Assembly (NCBI RefSeq): GCF_042651785.1
Contig: NZ_JBHSEC010000020.1
Location: 1 to 64,000 of the forward strand
Source: Chungangia koreensis
GTDB lineage: Bacteria; Bacillota; Bacilli; Bacillales_A; Planococcaceae
Direction of reading: 5' to 3'
DNA: 64,000 bases
Shown: positions 8,004 through 16,164 of the stretch, in pieces
How positions within the stretch are numbered: position 1 is the first letter of the stretch
Layout: the number at the start of each line of letters is the position of its first letter
Notes under the pieces: model-generated
What the model was told of the DNA's origin: nothing
Databases searched by the model: none
The model's input: only the letters and a program-made list of their open reading frames with translations
Position numbers and translations under genes: made by a program

Positions 8004-9548
8004 TTACAACATTTCTGAAGTCGTTTTAGCTTGCATATGAAGTTGTAAATAGTCTGGGCCTCCAGCTTTGGAGTCCGTACCGGAGAGATTAAATCCACCG
8101 AATGGTTGGTAACCTACAATTGCCCCAGTACATCCTCGGTTGAAATAAAGGTTTCCGACATGGAAATCTTCACGCGCTCTTTCAAGATTCATCCGATTAT
8201 TCGTAATCACTGCACCTGTAAGTCCGTACTCTGTGTTATTTGCAATCTCAATCGCTTCATCAAAATCTTTTGCTTTCGAAATACCAACAACTGGCCCGAA
8301 TATTTCTTCTTGCATGATCCTGCTCTTAGGGTCGAGGTCCGCAAATACTGTTGGATTCACGAAATACCCTTTTGATTCATCACCGGTTCCACCGAATACA
8401 AGACGACCTTCGTTTTTACCGATTTCCACATAATCCATGATTTTGTTGAATGCATTTTGATCGATTACCGGACCCATGAAGTTCGAATGATCAGTAGGGT
8501 CTCCAATCGACAATTCTTTCGTCAATTCTTCGACACGCTTTACAACTTGGTCGTATACATCTTCGAGAATGACAGCACGAGAGCATGCAGAACATTTTTG
8601 TCCACTAAAGCCGAATGCTGATTTAACGATGGATTGTGCAGCTAATTCAAGGTCAGCATCTTTGTCAACGACGATTGTGTCTTTACCGCCCATTTCCGCG
8701 ATAAGGCGTTTCATCCACAATTGACCTTTCCCTACTTTTGATGCACGGTCGAAGATTCGAAGACCAACGTCACGAGAACCAGTAAAACTGATGAAACGTG
8801 TTCTTGGATGGTCAACTAAATAGTCTCCGACTTCCGCTCCTGAACCAGGTATATAGTTGATAACCCCAGGAGGCATCCCCGCTTGCTCCAATACTTCCAT
8901 GAATTTATAAGCGATCACCGGTGTCGTGGAAGCTGGCTTTAATAGAACCGTGTTACCAGTCACCATTGCAGCAACTGCAGTACCAGCCATGATTGCAAAT
9001 GCAAAGTTCCAAGGAGAAATCACGACACCTACTCCAAGAGGGATATAATCATAGCGGTTATATTCTCCCGGACGGCTTTCGACTGGCATACCATCTTTGA
9101 TCCGCAGCATTTGACGACCATAGTATTCCATGAAGTCAATCGCTTCGGCAGTATCTGCATCCGCTTCGTTCCATGGTTTACCTGCTTCTTTTGTTAATAA
9201 GGCAGAAAATTCATGTTTACGGCGTCGTACGATTGCGGCAGCTTTAAATAGAATATCTGCGCGAATTTCAGGTTTAACCTTTTTCCAAGTATTAAATGTC
9301 TCATCAGCAACTTTCATCGCCTTTTCTGCTAATTCTTTATTTGCTTTTGAGACATGCCCTACTACTTCTTCTTTCTTCGCAGGGTTGAATGAAACAATCT
9401 TGGCCTCGGTAGTTACACGCTCTCCACCGATGATTAACGGATACTCTTCGCCTAAATACGACTCGACAAGCTTAAGCGCTTCTTCGTACTGCTGCCTATT
9501 TTCTTTCTTAGAGAAGTCAGTAAATGGTTCATGTTTGTAGGGAATCAC
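8004..9548 (-). CDS. rocA: L-glutamate gamma-semialdehyde dehydrogenase (1-pyrroline-5-carboxylate dehydrogenase)
   Basis: The 514-aa aldehyde dehydrogenase oxidises glutamate-5-semialdehyde to glutamate with NAD+. It carries the NAD-binding region (PWNFAFAIMAGT), the general-base glutamate in LIAEMGGKD, and the nucleophilic cysteine in GFSGQKCSACSR. The 514-515 aa length and the YEEALKLVESYLGEEYPL N-terminus fit the RocA/PutC subfamily. The start is GTG 9548, preceded by AAGGAGG at proper spacing. It is the first gene of a rocA-rocD-rocG run and is divergent from the rocR-like regulator, with a palindromic operator-like site between them. Confidence 0.94.
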   Translation of the reverse strand: MIPYKHEPFTDFSKKENRQQYEEALKLVESYLGEEYPLIIGGERVTTEAKIVSFNPAKKEEVVGHVSKANKELAEKAMKVADETFNTWKKVKPEIRADILFKAAAIVRRRKHEFSALLTKEAGKPWNEADADTAEAIDFMEYYGRQMLRIKDGMPVESRPGEYNRYDYIPLGVGVVISPWNFAFAIMAGTAVAAMVTGNTVLLKPASTTPVIAYKFMEVLEQAGMPPGVINYIPGSGAEVGDYLVDHPRTRFISFTGSRDVGLRIFDRASKVGKGQLWMKRLIAEMGGKDTIVVDKDADLELAAQSIVKSAFGFSGQKCSACSRAVILEDVYDQVVKRVEELTKELSIGDPTDHSNFMGPVIDQNAFNKIMDYVEIGKNEGRLVFGGTGDESKGYFVNPTVFADLDPKSRIMQEEIFGPVVGISKAKDFDEAIEIANNTEYGLTGAVITNNRMNLERAREDFHVGNLYFNRGCTGAIVGYQPFGGFNLSGTDSKAGGPDYLQLHMQAKTTSEML

Positions 9549-9610
9549 TTTTATCCTCCTTGGATAGACGCAAAAAATATTTGCGTTTTTGTTTTATATC
9601 CACTTATAAT

Positions 9611-9633
9611 AATGCAAAAGAATATTGCACATT
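9611..9633. promoter_or_regulatory. Palindromic site resembling the RocR upstream activating sequence
   Basis: The intergenic DNA between rocA and the regulator holds AATGCAAAAG-AATATTGCACATT, an imperfect inverted repeat with TGCAA/TTGCA half-sites. From memory this matches the RocR upstream activating sequence of B. subtilis roc operons (ATGCAAAAGAATTTTGCA type). It lies about 65-85 nt upstream of rocA GTG and 34 nt before the regulator's start. The minus strand also carries TTGAAA-17-CATTAT over it, a possible sigma-A promoter for rocA. Confidence 0.6.
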
Positions 9634-9666
9634 TCAAGTGTTTTGAAGAAAATTGAGGTGAAAAAC

Positions 9667-10971
9667 TTGTCAGCCAATAATAACTTGCTTCCTTTTTACC
9701 GTTTTGCGGCAGAAAATATTTCCGTCGGAATACATGCTGTGAACGAATTAGGTCAGACGATTTTGTATAATCACAAAATGAAAGATATTGAAGGTGTGGA
9801 TTTTGAAGATTTGTCCGATCGAACCATCATGGAACTTTTCCAATTCGATCAACAGGAAAGTACATTGATGAAAGTCCTCCAAAGCGGTACACCGATCCTA
9901 AACAGTAAACAGACATATTGGAACCGAAATGGACAAGAAATTACAACGATCAATGATACATATCCAATTTTTGATAACGACAAGCTAATAGGCGCTATAG
10001 AATTGGCAAGGGACATTACAGCCTTAGAAAAACTGGTTTATCAGCCGCTGCGAAAATACGGTGAACCTACTACCTTTACCGCCATTATCGCTGATTCAGA
10101 ACCAATGAAGAAGGTAATCGAGACCGCTAAGAAAGCTGCAGCAGCCAGACTGCCTGTTCTTTTGACTGGTGAAGCGGGGACGGGAAAGGACCTTTTAGCA
10201 GAAGCGATCCATTATGAATTGTCCCCATCTAATTCCCATTTCTATACATTGTATTGCCACAGTTCTGAACCTGCACTGATCCAAAATTTTTATAATGACT
10301 TACAAGAAATCCAATCAGTCACGGTATTTTGTGAAAGGATTGATCTTTTATCCCTTCCATTGCAACAACAACTGCATAAACTTCTTTCAGACAAAAAGCA
10401 TGTCGATAAGCTTTTCATTGCGAGTATCGGTGCAGATCCGGTCGAACTGATTGCAACCGGTGAATTGTTGAAGGAACTCTATTATTTCTTTGCGTCTATG
10501 ATTATTTCTGTACCGCCGCTGAAAGATCGGAAAGGAGATATCGATGCATTTGTAGAAGATTATTTCGAACGCCATCGTAAACGTTTGGGCTCCAGTGTTA
10601 TGGGGATTACACCGGAAATACGTGAAATTTTCCATGAATATGATTGGCCTGGAAATTTAAAAGAAGTTGAAGTTCTGTTGGATGAAGTCTCCTCTATGAT
10701 TACGACTGAAGAATGGGTCACGTATGAAATGCTACCTTTACACTTTAAGAAGAAAGTGCAAGAGTGGAGAGAGCCCGTTTCCAATCCATTGGATTTTATT
10801 GTCCAAATGGAAAAGGATTTACTGCCACTCGACGAGTACTTGAAACAAACAGAAATATATTATCTGCAAAAAGTCTTAAATATGTATGATGGGAACATCA
10901 CAAAAACTGCGAATGCCCTTGGAATGAGCCGTCAAAACCTTCAATATCGTCTTCGCAAGTTGAGGAAATGA
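9667..10971 (+). CDS. rocR: RocR-like transcriptional regulator with degenerate AAA+ domain
   Basis: The 434-aa protein has a PAS domain (about 10-125), an AAA+ region (about 138-365) and a C-terminal Fis-type helix-turn-helix (409-432, GNITKTANALGMSRQNLQYR) like B. subtilis RocR, activator of arginine catabolism. Walker A is intact (GEAGTGKD, 168-175). The sigma-54-contacting GAFTGA loop is absent, Walker B reads VFCERID instead of LFLDEI, and the two arginine-finger positions in the ELYY segment are Leu and Phe. It therefore probably cannot drive sigma-54 promoters. TTG 9667 follows GAGGTG; an upstream TTG (9625) overlaps the operator and is less likely. Confidence 0.85.
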   Translation: MSANNNLLPFYRFAAENISVGIHAVNELGQTILYNHKMKDIEGVDFEDLSDRTIMELFQFDQQESTLMKVLQSGTPILNSKQTYWNRNGQEITTINDTYPIFDNDKLIGAIELARDITALEKLVYQPLRKYGEPTTFTAIIADSEPMKKVIETAKKAAAARLPVLLTGEAGTGKDLLAEAIHYELSPSNSHFYTLYCHSSEPALIQNFYNDLQEIQSVTVFCERIDLLSLPLQQQLHKLLSDKKHVDKLFIASIGADPVELIATGELLKELYYFFASMIISVPPLKDRKGDIDAFVEDYFERHRKRLGSSVMGITPEIREIFHEYDWPGNLKEVEVLLDEVSSMITTEEWVTYEMLPLHFKKKVQEWREPVSNPLDFIVQMEKDLLPLDEYLKQTEIYYLQKVLNMYDGNITKTANALGMSRQNLQYRLRKLRK

Positions 10972-11014
10972 AAAAGGATCTGAATCTCCCCTACAGGGTG
11001 ATACAGATCCTTTT
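10972..11014. terminator. Bidirectional terminator between rocR and yugI
   Basis: AAAAGGATCTG (10972-10982) pairs with CAGATCCTTTT (11004-11014), with a secondary CCC/GGG stem inside the loop. It sits between two convergent genes and has T-rich flanks on both sides. Confidence 0.88.
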
Positions 11015-11021
11015 ATACTTT

Positions 11022-11393
11022 TTATTGACCCGATTGACGGATCCAGTCCTGTAATTTGTCTTTTAGCGAATTGAACCCTTCTGCATCACGTTCTTGTACG
11101 CGAGCTTGCAGAGATTTCTTAGGAACTTCCTTCCGCATTACCGGAGGCCGTTCCTGTAGGGCCCGGATCGATAAGCTGATTTTGCCTGCAGCCTCATCAA
11201 CTTCCATCACTTTCACTTGTACTTCCTGACCGACACTAAGAAAATCATGAACATCTTTCACATACCCGTACGTAATTTCTGAAATGTGAACTAGCCCTTG
11301 CGTCTCATCATCCAATGCTACGAATGCGCCATATGGCTGAATGCCCGTTACCTTTCCAGTCAGCACCTCTCCTGCCTCATATTGTTTTGTCAT
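11022..11393 (-). CDS. yugI: S1-domain RNA-binding protein, general stress protein 13 (YugI)
   Basis: The 123-aa protein has a single S1 RNA-binding domain (about residues 6-76: GEVLTGKVTGIQPYGAFVAL ... GLVHISEI ... GQEVQVKV ... ISLSIRAL) and a charged C-terminal tail. B. subtilis YugI/GSP13 is ribosome-associated and stress-induced. A strong promoter lies upstream (TTGCCC-17-TATAAT). ATG 11393 is used. In the B. subtilis order yugI lies close to yugJ and patB; here a large sigma-factor island separates it from patB. Confidence 0.92.
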   Translation of the reverse strand: MTKQYEAGEVLTGKVTGIQPYGAFVALDDETQGLVHISEITYGYVKDVHDFLSVGQEVQVKVMEVDEAAGKISLSIRALQERPPVMRKEVPKKSLQARVQERDAEGFNSLKDKLQDWIRQSGQ

Positions 11394-11443
11394 GTTAGCC
11401 GCTCCTACTCTGAAAAAAAGTTTCGTATCTATTCTCGGTAAGA

Positions 11444-11472
11444 ATTATACCATAGCGGTAAGAGCCGGGCAA
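11444..11472 (-). promoter_or_regulatory. Sigma-A promoter of yugI
   Basis: On the minus strand TTGCCC (11467-11472) and TATAAT (11444-11449) are 17 nt apart, with TGG extending the -10. It starts 24 nt after the end of the upstream gene and about 50 nt before the yugI ATG. Confidence 0.8.
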
Positions 11473-11495
11473 AAATGTCGGTATCCTGCTTATGT

Positions 11496-13643
11496 TCATT
11501 CATTCACTACTTCAACTAACCAAAAATAGTTTACTTGAACCATTTTTGCTCGCACTTCCTCTTTCCCATTTACAGTAAAAACAACAGAGGTTTTTTTCCG
11601 TTCTCCTGGAACGTTTTCATCTAAACTTGAATCTGTTTTAATCGAATCGACTTCTTCAAATAGTGGAGGCCCAGGTTCCCATTGTTCCTTGAACTCATCA
11701 AATGGCATTGTTTTATATGTTAAGTTGTAAATAGCTTCTACATTTCCTTCCGCACGCGCCAATTCATATACGCCAAGAATAAATAACGGATCGTTTCCGT
11801 TGATATAATTAGGATCCATCATCGTCTTAAAGTCGTTATAGAGCGTTTGCACGGTAGTTTGATAGCTATCAGATTTCACTTCATATTCTGCCATATCGGA
11901 TAAATATATTTGATAATCCGTCAAATCATAGGAAAATTCATCTAATCTACCTTCCATAGCAAAAGTAACAGCTCGGTCAACATTTTGATAATCGAAGTAC
12001 TCCTGCTTCTGGGAAAACCTCCACCCGGTCTCTTCCATTTCGGAAACAATCGGCTTAAAGAGGGCAGAGAGTGGAGAATTGTCGTCAGCATTTGCAAAAT
12101 CTATCCATAGCTCACGGTATTTTGGCTTTACAGTACCATCCTGATCAAAAATCTGATCTTCCGGACTTCTCCATGAATCTTGAACCGACCACATGATAAT
12201 CCCGTGGTATACACCTGACAAACGATGGTATAAATCCGAGTATTGCACTGTTGCTTTTATTGCTTCTTCAAAGGAAGACAGTGTTGAGATCAACTCATCA
12301 GGATCAAAATCTTCGTTCAGACTGTACATGTAATCCGACTTTTCTAAAATCATGATATGAGGTTGCATGTTCGGATGAATACTTTCCCTTAACTTTTCTG
12401 TCCGTTCATTTGCGAGATAGATTGGGAAAGATTCCATGCGTGCAAAGTCATTGAACTTTAAGTTCTGTGCTTCCATCGCTTTTGTCATTTCATCTGTGAT
12501 CTCTAGTTTTTTTGGTTGCGCATTATAATTACTTGGAGTCTCAAAAAGGCTTTGATAATAAGCATATTTAATTTCATCTAATCTCATCAGATAATCTGTG
12601 AAAAACTGCTCACTTTTCTTCTCATCATCGGTTAAAGGTTCTTTTATTACTTTTTTCACCATCTCCGATGGAAGGGCCAAGGACTCCAAAACTTTGTTGT
12701 ATTCTTCTCTGATTTCTTCTTTCTTCACTTCTTCTCCGTCTTTAAGCCGTCTCTTAAACTTGGTCATTATTCTCGCAAAACTTCTGTCAGCCTCTTGGAC
12801 AAACATCTGTTGTTGGAAAGCTTCTGATTTTACTTGGAGGGTTTCAGTCTTTTGCTGCTTTACCTCTTCATAGTCTTCTTCCATTTTCGTCAAAAACCGA
12901 TCATCGACCTTTCCGAAGGTCTCTCCGACGAATATGATCGAGCCAAAGAAAATCATGATAGCCGAAATGAGCAATACCGGTTTCCAAATCGAGAAGTGAT
13001 CACTCTTCTTCAGTACACCTCCCGGTTGAGATGTTTGTTCAGTTTTCAAGCCTTGGATCGAACCATATACTGTCTCTATGTCAGTTAATTTTTTCATTCG
13101 TTCATACGACTTGTGAAGTAGATTTAGAAACTTATCCAATTGTTCATCGCTTTCAATTTCAAGAGGCTCTTTCAACTTTAGTAGGGTCTTTTCAGTTAAT
13201 AATCCAATTTCCTTTTCTTCACTATTCAATAACTCTGCAATTTGACTCTGATTGAAATCATGGAAATAACGAAGAATCAACGCGAGTTTTTCCTTCGGTT
13301 CCAATCGGGAAATCAGCTTATGAATCTTTTCATCTTCTTCAAAATGGAAAATTCTTTTCCCCTGCTCATCTTCTAATACTTTTTCTTGATCGAGAGTATG
13401 TATATGCTCTGATGTTATGAGTGCCGCAATGGTTGTCTCGAACATATCAAATTTAGTTAGATCAGCTGAAGACTCGTTTATAGAACGCGAAATTAGCTGT
13501 CGTATAGTTTCCTTCATGAACAGTTCCATCCGGTTAGGCATAACTCCATATTGAAAGACCAGAAGTTCAATCTGATTATAATGTTGTTCAAGTGTCTCTC
13601 TGAAATGCTCTTGTATCAGATAACCGTCGTTTTTCTCTGTCAT
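11496..13643 (-). CDS. Large membrane protein: degenerate sigma-factor domain fused to anti-sigma-like region and ectodomain (fusion 1)
   Basis: This 715-aa protein is of unknown function. Residues about 10-165 align by eye with the whole ECF sigma factor at 18323-18886: LLVFQYGV with FAFQCGV, and FHFEEDEKIHKLISRL...LILRYFHDF with LFEEDRELHQAVQQL...ILFYFQDL. The recognition-helix residues (STVKTRLLRAK) are replaced by KEIGLLTEKTL. Residues 171-183 (KFLNLLHKSYERM) match the N-terminus of the presumed anti-sigma. One membrane helix follows (about 220-240), then a 470-aa outer domain with the shared LPSEM and SEMEETGW motifs. It follows fusion 2 by 30 nt, in one operon. ATG 13643 has GGGGGAG upstream. 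Confidence 0.85.
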   Translation of the reverse strand: MTEKNDGYLIQEHFRETLEQHYNQIELLVFQYGVMPNRMELFMKETIRQLISRSINESSADLTKFDMFETTIAALITSEHIHTLDQEKVLEDEQGKRIFHFEEDEKIHKLISRLEPKEKLALILRYFHDFNQSQIAELLNSEEKEIGLLTEKTLLKLKEPLEIESDEQLDKFLNLLHKSYERMKKLTDIETVYGSIQGLKTEQTSQPGGVLKKSDHFSIWKPVLLISAIMIFFGSIIFVGETFGKVDDRFLTKMEEDYEEVKQQKTETLQVKSEAFQQQMFVQEADRSFARIMTKFKRRLKDGEEVKKEEIREEYNKVLESLALPSEMVKKVIKEPLTDDEKKSEQFFTDYLMRLDEIKYAYYQSLFETPSNYNAQPKKLEITDEMTKAMEAQNLKFNDFARMESFPIYLANERTEKLRESIHPNMQPHIMILEKSDYMYSLNEDFDPDELISTLSSFEEAIKATVQYSDLYHRLSGVYHGIIMWSVQDSWRSPEDQIFDQDGTVKPKYRELWIDFANADDNSPLSALFKPIVSEMEETGWRFSQKQEYFDYQNVDRAVTFAMEGRLDEFSYDLTDYQIYLSDMAEYEVKSDSYQTTVQTLYNDFKTMMDPNYINGNDPLFILGVYELARAEGNVEAIYNLTYKTMPFDEFKEQWEPGPPLFEEVDSIKTDSSLDENVPGERKKTSVVFTVNGKEEVRAKMVQVNYFWLVEVVNE

Positions 13644-13673
13644 ATGTCTCCCCCGTTACTACTTTTGTTAGTC

Positions 13674-15734
13674 TTAGTCGACAACTTGATCTACTACCCA
13701 CTGAGGTCCCTGTCCCCATTTAATTATCCAAACGCCAATCTCGCTCTTGCCATCTCTTACAAAAAAGATAGGTGCAACCATTGTCGGATTATAATGAATC
13801 CATTCCGGATCAAACACGATACTGGTGACTCCATCCAAGATAGGTTTTCCCATAATATGACTCTCTTTAAAATCATCAAATTGATAGTACTTTGAAGAGG
13901 CGCCATAGAGTAACTTCCAGTTCTCTTCCCTTTGGGCATAGTCATAGGCGCCTACAACATTTAGAGGATTCTGTAACACTGAAATTGCACGACTGCCAAT
14001 TTCACTATTGAGTTCAAGATCAACTACTAACTTTGAAATATCCATATTAAAGTCATCGTTCGGAAGATCGATTTTTGTGAACTTTTCCATTTCATCAAAC
14101 TGACGCTCTACTCCCGAATAGGAAGCGAGTTCGCCTTTTTGCATAAGAGATATAGCCCTCTCCAAATCCAAATGAGGATCAAGAGTTCTTAATGTAGTAG
14201 GATTAGACATGGCAATTCCTTCAATTATTTCACTAAAAATCGCACCCATCGGTGAAGTGTCATGTCTTTTGGCTAAACTTTCCCAAGCAGCTATATAATC
14301 TTTTCTGATTGTCATGTCTTTTTGGTAAATCGATGGTCCATAAGTTAAGCGTGAAAGTACAATGCGATACAAATTCTTCGCCGTATCGTATAAATAAGCT
14401 TGTTGTGGATGGTCGTCTAAGATAATCTCTTCCAGTACAGTCGAAGCAACTGCGAGCTCAGATGGTGAAAGTAATTCTTGTGCATAAATACTTCCCTCTA
14501 ATACGAGCATTTTGATATAAGGTTTCACTGTCTTATGGAGAGTGCTCTCCAATATTTTTGTACAATCGCTTTTTCTAAATTCAATAGTTAAATAGTCTGC
14601 ATCATTAGAGATGTATAAGTTTTGCTCTTTCATTGCTTTTATTAAAGCATCAGGTAATTCATTTCTGCTTTTGTATAGACCACTCTCCATATAATAAGCG
14701 CCTCTAACTTGGTGTAGACGCTTTCCGTAATCATCTATGAACGTTAGACTGGCTTCTTGATCTCCGGTTAAATGTTCATCCTTTAAACCCTCAATCATTT
14801 CTGATGGTAACTGAAAAGAATCTGCCACCTCTTTAAACTTTTGCTTTGCGACTTTCCGCTTCATCGGCTCTTCGGATTCAATCGACTTGTTTACTTCACT
14901 TTGGAATAAACTATTTAAACTCCGGGCATTTGCCACAAAACTTAGTTGACCGAACACAGCTTGGCTTAAGCCTAACTTCTGTCTTCGGTCATCCATTAAA
15001 CTATTGAATTCCTCATCTAATCTCGTTAAGTATTGGTCATCTACCTGACCATTATTAGTAGAACTGATGAAGAATAAAGCGATGAAAAGTATCACTGCTG
15101 ATGCTGCTCCGACCATTTGTAATAGAAATGCCCTCTTTTCCTTCTTCTCCTCTTCTTTTCCTGAAGGGATTATATCTTCCGAGATGCTATTCTCTGAAAA
15201 TAAATGTTGGCGGTCCGTAAGCTCAGGCAGCCTACTATACGTCTTTTTCAAAAACTCCAGAGCTTTTTCATATTGTTCGTGCTGTATCGGGATTGCTGCT
15301 ATAAGTTGCTGTTTGGCTTCTTCAATAGAATGGCTGATAAACTCTTCAGACTGGTGGAGCAAGGAACTCGTTTCTGGGATCGTAAAGCCATGGAAGACAG
15401 TTAAGATATAAGGAACTTTAATATCAAACATCAAATTCCCAACAGCGTGATGGAATTTCTCATCCTCTTCAAATAAGAAGATTTTCTTTCCATCTTTATT
15501 AAATCCTTCTTCACTCTCTGAAGGGAAATATAGTTGCAAAACATCTACGGCAATTCGATAAATGGTATTTTTATTAAGTTCTTTAGCAGTTCGGCATTTC
15601 TCAATGATTTGCTTTAATACGGGCTCAAGATCATTGGGGTGCACACCAAATTGCAAGGACAACAATTCCAAATATTTTATGTATCGATTAATAACTTTTT
15701 CAGTTTGAGTATCATTTAAGTCCTTGAACTCCAT
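13674..15734 (-). CDS. Large membrane protein: degenerate sigma-factor domain fused to anti-sigma-like region and ectodomain (fusion 2)
   Basis: This 686-aa protein is paralogous to fusion 1. It has a sigma-like N-terminus (about 10-150: LSLQFGV; FLFEEDEKFHHAVGNL...YILTVFHGF), an anti-sigma-like stretch (FLKKTYSRLPEL, about 161-172), a membrane helix (about 202-224) and an outer domain of about 460 residues with LPSEM and an LTG segment. The DNA-binding positions of region 4 are lost (EFISHSIEEAK). ATG 15734 is preferred because GGAGGGGGCGG directly precedes it; the frame is open 12 codons further. An extended -10 (TGGTACAAT, about 15761-15769) lies upstream. First gene of the two-gene fusion operon. 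Confidence 0.85.
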   Translation of the reverse strand: MEFKDLNDTQTEKVINRYIKYLELLSLQFGVHPNDLEPVLKQIIEKCRTAKELNKNTIYRIAVDVLQLYFPSESEEGFNKDGKKIFLFEEDEKFHHAVGNLMFDIKVPYILTVFHGFTIPETSSLLHQSEEFISHSIEEAKQQLIAAIPIQHEQYEKALEFLKKTYSRLPELTDRQHLFSENSISEDIIPSGKEEEKKEKRAFLLQMVGAASAVILFIALFFISSTNNGQVDDQYLTRLDEEFNSLMDDRRQKLGLSQAVFGQLSFVANARSLNSLFQSEVNKSIESEEPMKRKVAKQKFKEVADSFQLPSEMIEGLKDEHLTGDQEASLTFIDDYGKRLHQVRGAYYMESGLYKSRNELPDALIKAMKEQNLYISNDADYLTIEFRKSDCTKILESTLHKTVKPYIKMLVLEGSIYAQELLSPSELAVASTVLEEIILDDHPQQAYLYDTAKNLYRIVLSRLTYGPSIYQKDMTIRKDYIAAWESLAKRHDTSPMGAIFSEIIEGIAMSNPTTLRTLDPHLDLERAISLMQKGELASYSGVERQFDEMEKFTKIDLPNDDFNMDISKLVVDLELNSEIGSRAISVLQNPLNVVGAYDYAQREENWKLLYGASSKYYQFDDFKESHIMGKPILDGVTSIVFDPEWIHYNPTMVAPIFFVRDGKSEIGVWIIKWGQGPQWVVDQVVD

Positions 15735-15850
15735 CCGCCCCCTCCGCCCTCTTTTCATTAATTGTACCAAATTACGGAAGCAATTTTTGCAATTTTTTAT
15801 TCAATTCCTTTATTTGTAGTGTTAAGCTGACCATTAGGAGGTGTTTGGAT

Positions 15851-16009
15851 ATGGCTGAACTTATACCTGGCATTATTACTCTGATTCCTTTTATTCTGCT
15901 CGCTTTCATGTTGCGATGGATTCGTCAGATTAAAAATGCAATGGCTTTGCAGATCCAGCAGAATGAAGAGATTATAAACTTACTAAAGCAGAATATTTCC
16001 GGCAAATAG
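15851..16009 (+). CDS. Small 52-aa membrane protein inside the sigma-factor island
   Basis: Reading from ATG 15851 gives 52 codons: a hydrophobic helix (about residues 5-21, GIITLIPFILLAFML) and then an amphipathic, Gln-rich tail (KNAMALQIQQNEEIINLLKQ) that could form a short coiled coil. AGGAGGTG lies 7 nt upstream and a 12-bp terminator follows the stop, so it looks like a real gene although very short. It is transcribed from the opposite strand, between the two halves of the island. I do not recognise a family; the shape is that of single-span bacterial small membrane proteins. Confidence 0.75.
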   Translation: MAELIPGIITLIPFILLAFMLRWIRQIKNAMALQIQQNEEIINLLKQNISGK

Positions 16010-16012
16010 ACA

Positions 16013-16043
16013 AAAGACCATCAATCAGTTGTTGATGGTCTTT
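16013..16043. terminator. Bidirectional terminator in the sigma island
   Basis: AAAGACCATCAA (16013-16024) pairs perfectly with TTGATGGTCTTT (16032-16043). It follows the 52-aa gene on the plus strand and can also end the anti-sigma transcript on the minus strand. The 120 nt from here to the anti-sigma stop hold nothing else I can recognise. Confidence 0.8.
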
Positions 16044-16164
16044 AATCCATTTAAGCCGTTATAATGGTCCTTCTTTTCCAGCCTATTTAGAGTTCTAATG
16101 GAACATATTTAATTTTGGCAGCAGTGAGGGTTCTCAACACAAATCACCTTTTCCATATCATACA

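Noticed and set aside
9549..9666. Sigma-54 (-24/-12) promoter for rocA
   Set aside because: TTGCAT is present but no GG-containing -24 element lies at the required spacing.
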